A DNA stretch of 64,000 bases from Castellaniella sp040276085 (lineage in GTDB: Bacteria; Pseudomonadota; Gammaproteobacteria; Burkholderiales; Burkholderiaceae_B). Numbering within the stretch: position 1 is the first letter of the stretch; each line of letters opens with the position of its first letter. The notes under the pieces were generated by a model. The model searched no databases and was not told the DNA's origin. It worked only from the letters and a program-made list of their open reading frames with translations. The stretch covers positions 62,001-126,000 of the forward strand of contig NZ_JBELOK010000002.1 of assembly GCF_040276085.1 (NCBI RefSeq). The letters run 5' to 3'. Shown here one piece after another: positions 26,796 to 35,914 of the stretch. Both the position numbers and the translations under genes were made by a program.

Positions 26796-29700
26796 ATGCT
26801 GCCATCGCTGCTGACCCACGACATCAAGACCGGCCTCAAACAGTTTTTGACGACCGGTTTCGAGCCATCAGACGCATTTCTGCACGGTCTGATGCACCGC
26901 CTGACGCAGGACGAAGCCAGTTGGCTGAAAGGCCCCTATGTCCAAATCGGCCTGCCGTTTGTCAATGGGCAGCACGGCACTCAATTCTTTTCTGCCTTTC
27001 AGACCCAATACCCCGGTTACAGCCACCAGGAACAAGCCTGGAAACGTCTCTCGTCCCAGCACCTCGCCGCCAGCACCCTGGTGGCCACCGGCACGGGCAG
27101 CGGCAAAACAGAATGCTTTTTGTACCCCGTCCTGGATGATGCCGCCCGTGCACGGTCAGCCGGCGAGACCGGCATCAAGGCGCTGGTCATCTACCCCATG
27201 AACGCCCTAGCGGCCGACCAGGCACGGCGTATCGCCCAACTGGTGGACTCCGTGCCAGCATTCAGGGGACTGCGAGTGGGCTTGTATGTCGGGGGACAAA
27301 CGGGCGCACCCGGCACCGGCATGATGATGACCCCTGATGCAGTCATCACAGACCGCGACACCTTGCGCAAGCAGCCGCCCGATATCCTGCTGACCAACTA
27401 CAAGATGCTGGACTACCTGATGTTGCGGCCCAAGGACCGGCAACTATGGGCAGCCAACACCCCGGAGACCCTGCGCTACGTGGTGGTCGACGAACTGCAT
27501 ACGTTCGATGGTGCCCAAGGCACTGACCTGGCCTTGCTGCTGCGCCGCCTACGCGCTCGGCTGCAAACCCCAGCCGGCCATCTGATTTGTGCCGGCACAT
27601 CCGCCACACTGGGCGGCGCATCCGATACAACGCCCCTGCGCGATTACGCCCGACAGATTTTTGGGGTACCATTCGAGCCTGATTCGGTCGTCACCGAAAA
27701 CCGCCAGAGCGTGGGCGAATTTCTGGAAGACGCCACCGTCGACTATATCTTCCAGCCACGCCCGGAATCCCTGGCCCTGTTGGAACCCAGCCGCTACGCG
27801 TCAGCCGAAGCGGCCGTTCTGCACTGGTACGGCCTGTTCTTTGCTGACCAGCCTGCGCCTAAAGACGCTACAGACCCCGCCTGGCGTCAGCAGTTGGGCC
27901 AGCAGCTGAAGCAGCACCAGCTTTTCGTCAACCTGCTAAAGCACCTGAAAGACGGGGTGGCGGATGTCCAAACACTGCAAACTGCCTTTGCCCGCAACCT
28001 GCCCGAGGCCAGCGACAAGCAGCTAAGCCAAATCATCGATGCCCTGCTGGTGCTGGTCGCCTGGGCACGTCGCGAGGGCGACCAACCACTGGTCAATCTG
28101 CGCATGCAGCTATGGGTGCGCGAACTACGGCGTATGGTGGGCAAACTCAGCCCGCAAGCCGACGAGGTTACCCTACGCAGTGAACGTGACCTGCCCAGCC
28201 AACGGGACGGCGTGTATTTGCCCATGGTGCAGTGCCGCCAGTGCCACACCACCGGCTGGATATCCCGGCTGGTACAGGGTTCCAGCAAGCTGTCCACGCA
28301 GTTGGACGAAATTTATAATACCTGGTTTGCCCATCGTCCCGAAGCCACCCGCTTTTACGCGGCCCAAAGTGTAGGGCGCACCCATGTGGATGGCATCCAC
28401 CAGTTTGTCTGCGTGGCCTGCGGCAACCTGCAGATGGGCAAAGACGCCTGCCTGGCCTGCGGCAACCCGTCGCTGCTAGCCATCTTCCGGGTCACGGCGC
28501 AGCGCACGCGGGTCTCCGGCACAGCCCAATTCACCCACCACGACACCACCTGCCCGGCATGCGGCGAACGCGACGAATTATTGCTGCTGGGGGCGCGTAA
28601 CGCTACTCTGGGTGCGCAGGTCGTGGAAGCCACCTGGGCCAGCGTCTTCAACGATGACAAAAAACTCATCGCATTTTCCGATTCTGTACAGGACGCTGCC
28701 CACCGGGCAGGCTTCTTCGGCGCGAGAACCTACCAGAACACCGTCCGCACAGCACTGGCCCAGGCTATGGATGAGCTGGTCCAAGCCCCCCTGCCCTGGT
28801 CTGAATTTCTGACGCGACTCGAACAACAATTCCAGCAGCCAACGTCCGTCCTTCACATGGACGATGAACGCCTGGTGTCTGAGTTCATTGGCCCGAATAT
28901 GACCTGGCAACGCGACTGGGCCACGGAATTGCCCCAGCACCAGCACCTGCCCCCCGGCAGCCGCCTGCCCGCCCGCGTCAAAAAACGGTTTCTATGGCAG
29001 GCATTCAGTGACATGACCTACCTGAGTCGACGCGGTCGCACCCTGGAGCGCATCGGCAAAGCCACCCTGTCCGTCCCTTGGGCTCGCTTGGCCGCGCTAG
29101 CTGAAACGCTGACACGGCGACTGCAAGAAGATTTCGGCGCACGAGGTCTAAGCCAAGCGGTAGTGACGCAATGGCTGTGGGGGCTACTGACCCACATGCG
29201 CCAACGTGGCGGGGTCATGCACCCAGAGCTGACCCACTACGCGGCAGACGGTAATGCCTTTGCACTCCCCAAAACCGCAGGGCGCAACGAATGGATGCCC
29301 ATCATGGGCGAAAACACCCCAAGGCCCATTTTCCTGACCCTGGGGTCACAGGCAGCCTTCGACAAACTGAAGTACCGTAGCCGCGCAAGCTGGTATGAAC
29401 GCTGGGCCACGGCCATCCTGAGTGAACAGGCGCTGCTGGTCGATGGCATGGCCGCTGAGATGACTCTGACGGCACTAACAGCCTTGGAACAGGCGGGAAT
29501 TCTGCTGCGCAGCCAGCATCACCAGGGCGACACCCTGGCCCTCAATCCAGCCGCTTTGCTGCTGGATACGCATGTTGCCATGATTGCCACCTCGGGCAAT
29601 CAGCGGCGGCTGGCCGTGCCCAGCAGCGACGCGCCCCAGCTACTGGGAATGCCGTGCCTGGATGCCCCCGAATCCCGTTATGACATCATCCAGCCTCAGG

Positions 29701-32700
29701 CAAGAAACTGGTGGGCCAGCCGCTACAGCCTGGGTAGCGTGCGGCGCGTCATCGCCGCTGAACACACAGGCCTGCTACAGCGCACCGACCGCGAGGCCCT
29801 GGAACAGCGATTCAAGGACAAGCAGCCCAAACCCTGGTTCGAGAACTTGCTGTCGGCCACCCCCACGCTGGAAATGGGGGTCGACATCGGTGATTTATCG
29901 TCCGTGCTGTTGTGCTCGGTGCCGCCGGCCCAAGCCAGTTTCCTGCAGCGGATTGGCCGTGCCGGACGCGTCGACGGCAATGCCGTAGCCACCACACTAG
30001 CCGATGGCAACAGCCCGCATGACCTGTATTTCTTTGCTGAAACGGAAGAAATGATGGCTGGCGAAGTCAGCCCGCCAGGGATTTTCCTGCAGGCTGCAGA
30101 AGTGCTGCGGCGCCAACTGTTTGCCTTCTGCATGGATGACTGGGTGGCCGGCCTCAGCAACGCAAACGCACTGCCGCACAAGACATCCCCCGTGCTGGAT
30201 GCCGTGGAGCAGGCCCGCAAAGACCGCTTTCCCTATGTGTTCTGCGACCATGTGCTGCAACACGAGCAACGGCTGTTTGACGCCTTCATGGCCTTGTTGG
30301 CAGACGACGCCACGCCAAGAGTCCGCGAACGCCTGTGGAACACCTTGCAAGGCCAGGGGGAAGACGACGGCCTGCGCGTGCGCCTGGTGAAGGTCTTCAG
30401 CGACCTAGCGCAAGAACGGCGCACCTACAAGAAACGCAAGGACGAGCTGGACAAGGCACGGGCCCGGTTAGCGCAAAGGCCGCAGGACGAAGCCACCCGC
30501 AATGAGGCCGAGCAACTGACCCGCGAACGCGACTCCATGCTGGAACTCATCAAGGAAATCAATGGCCGAGACCTGTTGAACACATTGACCGATGCGGGCC
30601 TGATTCCCAACTACGCGTTCCCGGAAGCCGGGGTGGAATTGAAATCCGTACTGTGGCGCAAGCGCGCCTCGGATGAACCTGGCACAGGCGCCTATGTAAC
30701 GCTGAAAACCCTGACTTACGAACGACCGGCCCAATCCGCTCTGTCGGAATTCGCACCGGACAACCGCTTTTACGCCAACCAGCGGCGGGTACAGGTCGAC
30801 CAAATCAACATGAGCCTGGCCAAGGCAGAAACCTGGCGGTTCTGCCCGTCCTGCCACCACATGCAGAACCTGGATGTGGAGCCCATCGAGCAGGCCGTGT
30901 GCCCACGCTGCGCCGACACGATGTGGGCCGATGCGGCGCAGAAACGGACCCTGCTGCGGTTTCGCCAGGCGATTGCCAATAGCGATGACACGCAGGTGCG
31001 CATTGACGACCGGGCGGAAGACCGCGAACCCAAATACTACGTGCGCCAGTTGATGGCGGACTTTCAACCCTCCAGCATCCGGGAAGCCTGGAAAATTGCA
31101 TCAGGCGAGCTGCCCTTTGGCTTTGAGTTCATCTCCAGGGTCACCTTTCGCGATGTCAATTTTGGCGAAATCGCCAAGCCAGGCGAGGCGTTCAAAGTGG
31201 CGGATGTCGAATCGGCACGCCCTGGTTTTTCTGTATGCCGACACTGCGGCAAAGTGCAAAAGCCACCACGCCGCCACGACACAGGCCCTGCCCAGACCCA
31301 CAGCTTCGACTGCCCCAAACACGGCAGCGACGACCCGGCCAACCTGCTGGAATGCCTGTATCTGTACCGCGAATTTGATTCCGAAGCATTGCGTATTCTG
31401 GTGCCATACACCAAAAACGGGGTCGATGAACGTGTCGTGCAGTCCTTCATGGCAGCGGTACAGCTTGGTCTGAAAAAGCGTTTTGGCGGCAAGGTTGACC
31501 ACCTGCGCATGGTCATGCAAGACGAACCGGGCAAGGACGGCGGACCGCGCAAACACTATGTGCTGCTGTACGATTCAGTGCCGGGCGGCACTGGGTACCT
31601 GCACCAACTGCTGGCCCAAGACGCCAAGACCCTAGCTGAAACCCTGCACATGGCGCTGGACACCCTGAAGCAATGCGCCTGCAATGCCGACCCCGACAAG
31701 GACGGCTGCTACCGCTGCCTGTATCAGTACCGCCTGGGCCGCAATATGCAGATGGTCTCCCGGGAGTGCGCCAAAACTGTGCTGTCCGAACTGGTGAAGT
31801 CCTTGGGCCAGTTGGAGCAGGTGGACACGATTTCGGATATCTACATCAATCCGAACTTCGATTCCGTCCTGGAAGGACGTTTCATCGAATGCCTGTCACG
31901 CATGAGCGGCGTGGCTGGCCTGCCCAACATCCAGGTGGTATCCGACATCATCAACGGCAAGCCTGGTTATGTGCTGGAAGTAGGCAAACAACGCTACCGC
32001 ATCGAGCCCCAGTGCCCCTTGGGCACGGCCCAAGGGGTCACGGTGCCCAGTCAGCCCGACTTTGTCATCTGGCCCTGGGCCTCGGCCTCGAAACGCAAGC
32101 CCATCGCCGTATTCTGCGATGGCTGGCTGTACCACCAGCACAGCATCCGCGAAGATGCTCACAAGCGCAGCGCCATCGTCAACAGCGGCGCATTCTGGGT
32201 ATGGTCTGTCACCCATCAGGATGTCGTCACGGCGCTGGCCGGCGCCTGGGAAACCGACCTAGAGTCACCCTTGACGGCGCTCTCCAGGCACGACGGCAGC
32301 CGTGCCCCTGCCCACATACCCAGGGCACAGCAAAACGCCTTCACGCAACACGCCATCACCCGCTTGTTGCAGTGGCTGGCCAGCCCGTCGGAGGCTGACC
32401 GCCCAGGCGATGCCGCACTGGATGCGCTGCAACGCAATGCCCTGTGGGCGTCCTTCCTGTGCATCCCGAACAGTGCCAGCGACAAGGCCGCCAGCGAACA
32501 AGACCTGGCCCATTGGTTGCCCCACCTGCCAGGCAGTATCCACGACCCCAATACGCCGTGGCCAAGAGCGGGATTTGCACCCTACCTATCCAGAACAGCC
32601 CCCTGCCTGTTGCTGGGCTGCTGGCCGCTGGCGCTGGCCAGCGGCACCCTACCCCAGCAAGGCTGGTCCGCCCCCGGCATGGTGGTGTTGGATGCCGCTG

Positions 32701-33224
32701 CCGCAAGCAATGACGAAACCCTGCATCTAGCCTGGCGCCGATGGCTGCAACTGTATAACGCTGTGCAGGTGCTGCCAGGGATGCTCCTGACCAGTCGCGA
32801 TGGCTTGGAAGCCCACGACTACGACACGCTGCACCCCGTGACTGCCGGAGAAACAGTCACGTCGGCACATCCCGACAACCATGCCGCGCTACAGGAAGCC
32901 TGGCTGGCCGCACTGGAACAAACCTTGAGCGAACTCCAGTCTGGCCTTGCTCAGTTGGCCAGAGCAGGCGCCCCGATTCCGGAAATCGGACTGGAACTGC
33001 TGGACGACCGGGGTACCGTGTGTGCGGATGCTGAAATGGCCTGGCCCGATGCAAAGCTGGCTGTGCTGCGGCAGGACCAAATTGACCTGGAAGACGCCTG
33101 GCATGCGGCAAGCTGGACTACCCTGCTGCTAGACGAGACGTACGAACACATCGGTCACCAGCCTTGGCTCGTGGCCGTGGCAGCCGCCCTTGACTTGACG
33201 CTAGTCCCCGAGACACAGGAGTGA
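26796..33224 (+). CDS. Giant DEAD-box/DUF1998 helicase with possible C-terminal nuclease domain
   Basis: 2142 residues. N-terminal helicase lobe: Walker A ATGTGSGKT (97-105), VIYPMNALAADQ, DELH box (232-235), SATLGG. Zinc-type cysteine clusters lie at about 479-590 (CRQC, CVACG, CLACG, CPACG). The second lobe has TLEMGVDIGD and QRIGRAGR (1051-1058). A DUF1998-type region follows with YDSVPGGTGYL (about 1590) and clustered Cys (CNADPDKDGCYRC, about 1625-1640). Further on, QPDFVIWP (about 1753) and FCDGWLYH (about 1773) with downstream DAHKR resemble a PD-(D/E)XK or Vsr-like fold. Such proteins include DruE of Druantia and DrmA/DrmB of DISARM, here combined in one chain. Starts 8 bp after the small membrane gene. 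Confidence 0.88.
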   Translation: MLPSLLTHDIKTGLKQFLTTGFEPSDAFLHGLMHRLTQDEASWLKGPYVQIGLPFVNGQHGTQFFSAFQTQYPGYSHQEQAWKRLSSQHLAASTLVATGTGSGKTECFLYPVLDDAARARSAGETGIKALVIYPMNALAADQARRIAQLVDSVPAFRGLRVGLYVGGQTGAPGTGMMMTPDAVITDRDTLRKQPPDILLTNYKMLDYLMLRPKDRQLWAANTPETLRYVVVDELHTFDGAQGTDLALLLRRLRARLQTPAGHLICAGTSATLGGASDTTPLRDYARQIFGVPFEPDSVVTENRQSVGEFLEDATVDYIFQPRPESLALLEPSRYASAEAAVLHWYGLFFADQPAPKDATDPAWRQQLGQQLKQHQLFVNLLKHLKDGVADVQTLQTAFARNLPEASDKQLSQIIDALLVLVAWARREGDQPLVNLRMQLWVRELRRMVGKLSPQADEVTLRSERDLPSQRDGVYLPMVQCRQCHTTGWISRLVQGSSKLSTQLDEIYNTWFAHRPEATRFYAAQSVGRTHVDGIHQFVCVACGNLQMGKDACLACGNPSLLAIFRVTAQRTRVSGTAQFTHHDTTCPACGERDELLLLGARNATLGAQVVEATWASVFNDDKKLIAFSDSVQDAAHRAGFFGARTYQNTVRTALAQAMDELVQAPLPWSEFLTRLEQQFQQPTSVLHMDDERLVSEFIGPNMTWQRDWATELPQHQHLPPGSRLPARVKKRFLWQAFSDMTYLSRRGRTLERIGKATLSVPWARLAALAETLTRRLQEDFGARGLSQAVVTQWLWGLLTHMRQRGGVMHPELTHYAADGNAFALPKTAGRNEWMPIMGENTPRPIFLTLGSQAAFDKLKYRSRASWYERWATAILSEQALLVDGMAAEMTLTALTALEQAGILLRSQHHQGDTLALNPAALLLDTHVAMIATSGNQRRLAVPSSDAPQLLGMPCLDAPESRYDIIQPQARNWWASRYSLGSVRRVIAAEHTGLLQRTDREALEQRFKDKQPKPWFENLLSATPTLEMGVDIGDLSSVLLCSVPPAQASFLQRIGRAGRVDGNAVATTLADGNSPHDLYFFAETEEMMAGEVSPPGIFLQAAEVLRRQLFAFCMDDWVAGLSNANALPHKTSPVLDAVEQARKDRFPYVFCDHVLQHEQRLFDAFMALLADDATPRVRERLWNTLQGQGEDDGLRVRLVKVFSDLAQERRTYKKRKDELDKARARLAQRPQDEATRNEAEQLTRERDSMLELIKEINGRDLLNTLTDAGLIPNYAFPEAGVELKSVLWRKRASDEPGTGAYVTLKTLTYERPAQSALSEFAPDNRFYANQRRVQVDQINMSLAKAETWRFCPSCHHMQNLDVEPIEQAVCPRCADTMWADAAQKRTLLRFRQAIANSDDTQVRIDDRAEDREPKYYVRQLMADFQPSSIREAWKIASGELPFGFEFISRVTFRDVNFGEIAKPGEAFKVADVESARPGFSVCRHCGKVQKPPRRHDTGPAQTHSFDCPKHGSDDPANLLECLYLYREFDSEALRILVPYTKNGVDERVVQSFMAAVQLGLKKRFGGKVDHLRMVMQDEPGKDGGPRKHYVLLYDSVPGGTGYLHQLLAQDAKTLAETLHMALDTLKQCACNADPDKDGCYRCLYQYRLGRNMQMVSRECAKTVLSELVKSLGQLEQVDTISDIYINPNFDSVLEGRFIECLSRMSGVAGLPNIQVVSDIINGKPGYVLEVGKQRYRIEPQCPLGTAQGVTVPSQPDFVIWPWASASKRKPIAVFCDGWLYHQHSIREDAHKRSAIVNSGAFWVWSVTHQDVVTALAGAWETDLESPLTALSRHDGSRAPAHIPRAQQNAFTQHAITRLLQWLASPSEADRPGDAALDALQRNALWASFLCIPNSASDKAASEQDLAHWLPHLPGSIHDPNTPWPRAGFAPYLSRTAPCLLLGCWPLALASGTLPQQGWSAPGMVVLDAAAASNDETLHLAWRRWLQLYNAVQVLPGMLLTSRDGLEAHDYDTLHPVTAGETVTSAHPDNHAALQEAWLAALEQTLSELQSGLAQLARAGAPIPEIGLELLDDRGTVCADAEMAWPDAKLAVLRQDQIDLEDAWHAASWTTLLLDETYEHIGHQPWLVAVAAALDLTLVPETQE

Positions 33225-33228
33225 TGTT

Positions 33229-35355
33229 GTGAGCTTCAGACCCAAAGTCGCCATTTCCCAGGATTTTTTGGGGCAATTGGCCAAGCTGCCCGCAGCCGCC
33301 CATGCGAAAGTCATGAAATGGGCCACACGCTTTCAAGCCGACCCGACCAGCCCCGGCATCAACTACGAGTCCATACACGCAGCACAGGACAACAATCTGA
33401 AGTCGGTTCGACTGGACCAAGACTGGCGCGGCATTGTGTTCAAACCGCCCAAGGGCGACGTCTACGTTCTGCTTTATGTGGACCATCACGATGCGGCCTA
33501 CCGCTGGGCAACCAACCGCCGCCTTGCGGTCAACCCAGTCACTGGGGCCATGCAGCTTGTGGTGCTGGAACACGTCGTGCAAACGCCCCAAGAACTGGAT
33601 GCGGGTGCCAACGCTGCCGATACACACGGCGATTTGACTGCGGCACAGACACGCGCTGTCCAGGCCGCTACCCCTTTGTTTGCTCACCACTCCGACCGCG
33701 AACTGATGAGCTTGGGCGTACCCGAAGGCATGCTTGCCGCCGTGCGTTCCGTCGCCACAGAGGACGCCTTGGACGCTCTGCAGCCATCTCTGCCTGTCGA
33801 AGCCTACGAAGGCTTGTTCCTGGTGCAGGCCGGCGACACCATCAGCCAAATTCTGGCAAGCCGCGAGACCCGCGTCGACCGGGCCATCGATACCGAAGAT
33901 TTCGCAGCCAGCCTGGATACACCAGAAGCCCAGTCTCGCTTTGTCGTCGTGGAAAACGACGAAGCCATGCGTGCGATTGTCAATGCGCCACTGGCGCAAT
34001 GGCGTGTCTTCTTGCACCCCACCCAAAACAAACTGGCAGTCGGCGACCGCAGCGGCCCCATGCGGGTGCTGGGCCAGGCGGGGACCGGAAAAACGGTGCT
34101 GGCCATGCACCGCGCACGCTGGCTGGCTGAACATCAAACCGGGCCGGGCCAAAAGGTGCTGTTCACGACGTTTACCCGCAATCTGGCCACAGACATCCAG
34201 CAAAACCTGCGCACCCTGTGCAGTGCTGAAACGATGGCCAACATCGAGGTCATCAACCTGGATGCCTGGGTGAGCCACTTTATCCGTAGCCACAAGCTGG
34301 AACACCGCATCATCTATGACCGTAAACAGGACGGTGCCCGCCAAGCCTGGGAATCCGCTCTGGCCACCCGAGACACCAGCCTGGCATTGCCCGAAGATTT
34401 CTACGAAGAAGAACTGGAACAGGTCGTCCTGGCACAAGGCATCACGTCACTGGCCAACTACCGGGTGGCACGGCGTACCGGGCGCGGCATCGTGCTGGGC
34501 CGCGCCAAGCGCGATGCCGTCTGGCCGGTGTTTGAAGAATATCGAGGACAACTGGCTTCCAGAAAACTAAAGGAAGTCGACGACGCCTACCGCGAAGTAC
34601 GCGATATTCTTCAAGCCAAAACCACCGACACCGGTGCGCACCCATACAGTGCCATCGTGGTCGACGAAACCCAGGACTTCGGGCCACAGGCTCTGTTGCT
34701 GCTACGTGCCATGGTATCCCCCGGCGCGAATGACCTGTTTTTTGTCGGCGACGGCCACCAGCGTATCTACAGTCGCCATCGCGCCGTGATGAGCCACTGC
34801 GGCATTGAAATCCGAGGGCGCTCTCGCAAGTTGTACCTGAACTACCGGACCACCGACGAAATCCGCAAGCAGGCCGTGGCCCTGCTGGAGGGCTGCGAAA
34901 TCGACGACCTGGACGGGGACCGCGATGAAGACTCCCGCTACAAGTCTCTGTCTCACGGACCAGCACCCGAAACCATCGCCGTCGCCGGTCTGGAAGCCGC
35001 TGCGCAAAAGACCCTCGAATTCATCCAGGCATGGCACAAGCAGGCCGGCGAACAGCCCCTGTCGCTTTGCGTCATTACGGCGAACAAAGCCGCACGCGAC
35101 GCCCTGGCCCAGGTACTGAAGAACTCCGGCCTGCCCTGCGCCACGATAGAGGCACAAAGCAATCCCCAGCATGAACCAGGGACGATTTATCTGGCCACCA
35201 TGCATCGAGCCAAAGGGCTGGAATTCGATGGTGTCGTAGTCGTAGCTCCCACAAGCTACCTTGGTGCCCCTGAAGAAACTGGCAACCAGCGTAAGCTTCT
35301 GTACGTAGCCCTGACCCGCGCCAAACGAGGGGCGCTATTGCTGAAGATGGGGTGA
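33229..35355 (+). CDS. RelE-like domain fused to UvrD/Rep-type SF1 helicase
   Basis: 708 residues from a GTG at 33229, 4 bp after the preceding stop. Residues about 1-95 look like a RelE/ParE toxin fold (ISQDFLGQLAKLP, then SVRLDQDWRGIVF and YVLLYVDHHDAAYRWA). The rest is a superfamily 1 helicase: GQAGTGKT (282-289), DETQD (479-483), LNYRTTDEIR (motif IV), TMHRAKGLEFDGV and YVALTRAKRG. Such fusions are known in isolated form as helicase-associated domains, but the RelE part may be structural rather than toxic. Last gene of the operon, so presumably acts with the other four. It also resembles DNA-repair helicases that process 3' ends. Confidence 0.85.
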   Translation: MSFRPKVAISQDFLGQLAKLPAAAHAKVMKWATRFQADPTSPGINYESIHAAQDNNLKSVRLDQDWRGIVFKPPKGDVYVLLYVDHHDAAYRWATNRRLAVNPVTGAMQLVVLEHVVQTPQELDAGANAADTHGDLTAAQTRAVQAATPLFAHHSDRELMSLGVPEGMLAAVRSVATEDALDALQPSLPVEAYEGLFLVQAGDTISQILASRETRVDRAIDTEDFAASLDTPEAQSRFVVVENDEAMRAIVNAPLAQWRVFLHPTQNKLAVGDRSGPMRVLGQAGTGKTVLAMHRARWLAEHQTGPGQKVLFTTFTRNLATDIQQNLRTLCSAETMANIEVINLDAWVSHFIRSHKLEHRIIYDRKQDGARQAWESALATRDTSLALPEDFYEEELEQVVLAQGITSLANYRVARRTGRGIVLGRAKRDAVWPVFEEYRGQLASRKLKEVDDAYREVRDILQAKTTDTGAHPYSAIVVDETQDFGPQALLLLRAMVSPGANDLFFVGDGHQRIYSRHRAVMSHCGIEIRGRSRKLYLNYRTTDEIRKQAVALLEGCEIDDLDGDRDEDSRYKSLSHGPAPETIAVAGLEAAAQKTLEFIQAWHKQAGEQPLSLCVITANKAARDALAQVLKNSGLPCATIEAQSNPQHEPGTIYLATMHRAKGLEFDGVVVVAPTSYLGAPEETGNQRKLLYVALTRAKRGALLLKMG

Positions 35356-35376
35356 TGCCCTGTCAGAAACCGGCCT

Positions 35377-35694
35377 TTAACGATTACCTGAAGATTGACC
35401 CAATGACGAAGCTGCGAAGGCGTTACCCAAGTGAAGCCCACGCCGCCTGACCTGCTCGGCTTTTGTCGGGCGGCCTCTGCGGGGCGGCACTTTAACGGGC
35501 TGCTCAACAGGGACAGACCTACGTTGCACTTGTTGTCTCAACCAGACGTCGACGTCGTCTTGCCGGAAGCGGACAAGTCGGCCCAATCTGAAAAATGCCG
35601 GCAGGTTGCCGCCCGTGCAGATGCGGTTGTAGATTGTCTGCTCCGAGAGTTCCAGCATAACGGCAAGGGTTTTCGGAGAAAGGAGTGCTTCCAT
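35377..35694 (-). CDS. AlpA/excisionase-like MerR-type DNA-binding protein
   Basis: 105 residues from the ATG at 35692-35694; an in-frame GTG at 35719-35721 gives 114. The N-terminal half is a winged helix-turn-helix of the excisionase/AlpA family: LLSPKTLAVMLELSEQTIYN, then LPAFFRLGRLVRFRQDDVDVWL. The C-terminal half is basic (VKVPPRRGRPTKAEQVRRRG). It sits at the right end of the island, opposite the integrase end, where recombination directionality factors often are. A perfect inverted repeat lies over its start region, suggesting autoregulation. Convergent with the operon, only 21 bp from its end. Confidence 0.78.
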   Translation of the reverse strand: MEALLSPKTLAVMLELSEQTIYNRICTGGNLPAFFRLGRLVRFRQDDVDVWLRQQVQRRSVPVEQPVKVPPRRGRPTKAEQVRRRGLHLGNAFAASSLGQSSGNR

Positions 35695-35700
35695 AGGTAT

Positions 35701-35742
35701 GGCTATACGGTACGCAATCACATGACTGCCTACCGTATAGCC
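35701..35742 (-). promoter_or_regulatory. Operator-like inverted repeat at the excisionase start
   Basis: GGCTATACGGTA at 35701-35712 and TACCGTATAGCC at 35731-35742, perfect 12-bp arms with an 18-bp spacer. A TATACG in one arm could be the -10 of the gene, so binding would block its own transcription. The spacer contains the alternative GTG start. Confidence 0.6.
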
Positions 35743-35797
35743 ACCGATTTACCGCGACCTACTTGACGTGTTTTTTAGGCTGTTCACGGCTGCAGCA

Positions 35798-35816
35798 TTG
35801 CTGCAATTTTGCTGCA
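35798..35816 (+). repeat. Right-end copy of the 19-bp repeat shared by both island ends
   Basis: Identical to 11785-11803 and in the same orientation, 98 bp before the right att repeat. Confidence 0.6.
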
Positions 35817-35824
35817 ATTCACCC

Positions 35825-35859
35825 GGTAAACCGGGGTAAAATGAGGTAAGTCAGGGTAA
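35825..35859 (+). repeat. Four GGTAA words on a 10-bp period next to attR
   Basis: GGTAA occurs at 35825, 35835, 35845 and 35855, exactly one helical turn apart, just upstream of the right att repeat. Iteron-like arrays on one DNA face in this location fit integrase arm sites or excisionase binding. Confidence 0.55.
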
Positions 35860-35914
35860 GCTACATCGTTGATTTTATTGGATAAGCCACTGATTCATCA
35901 GGACTTTTTTCGGC

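Noticed and set aside
33118..34437. 439-codon minus-strand frame opposite the UvrD-like gene
   Set aside because: Antisense to a helicase with all its motifs intact; composition reflects the complement only.
35431..35766. 111-codon plus-strand frame opposite the excisionase-like gene
   Set aside because: Antisense to a clear helix-turn-helix gene and runs through the operator repeat.
35825..35859. CRISPR array
   Set aside because: The GGTAA words are 5 bp long with 5-bp gaps, far too short for repeats and spacers, and no cas genes are present.
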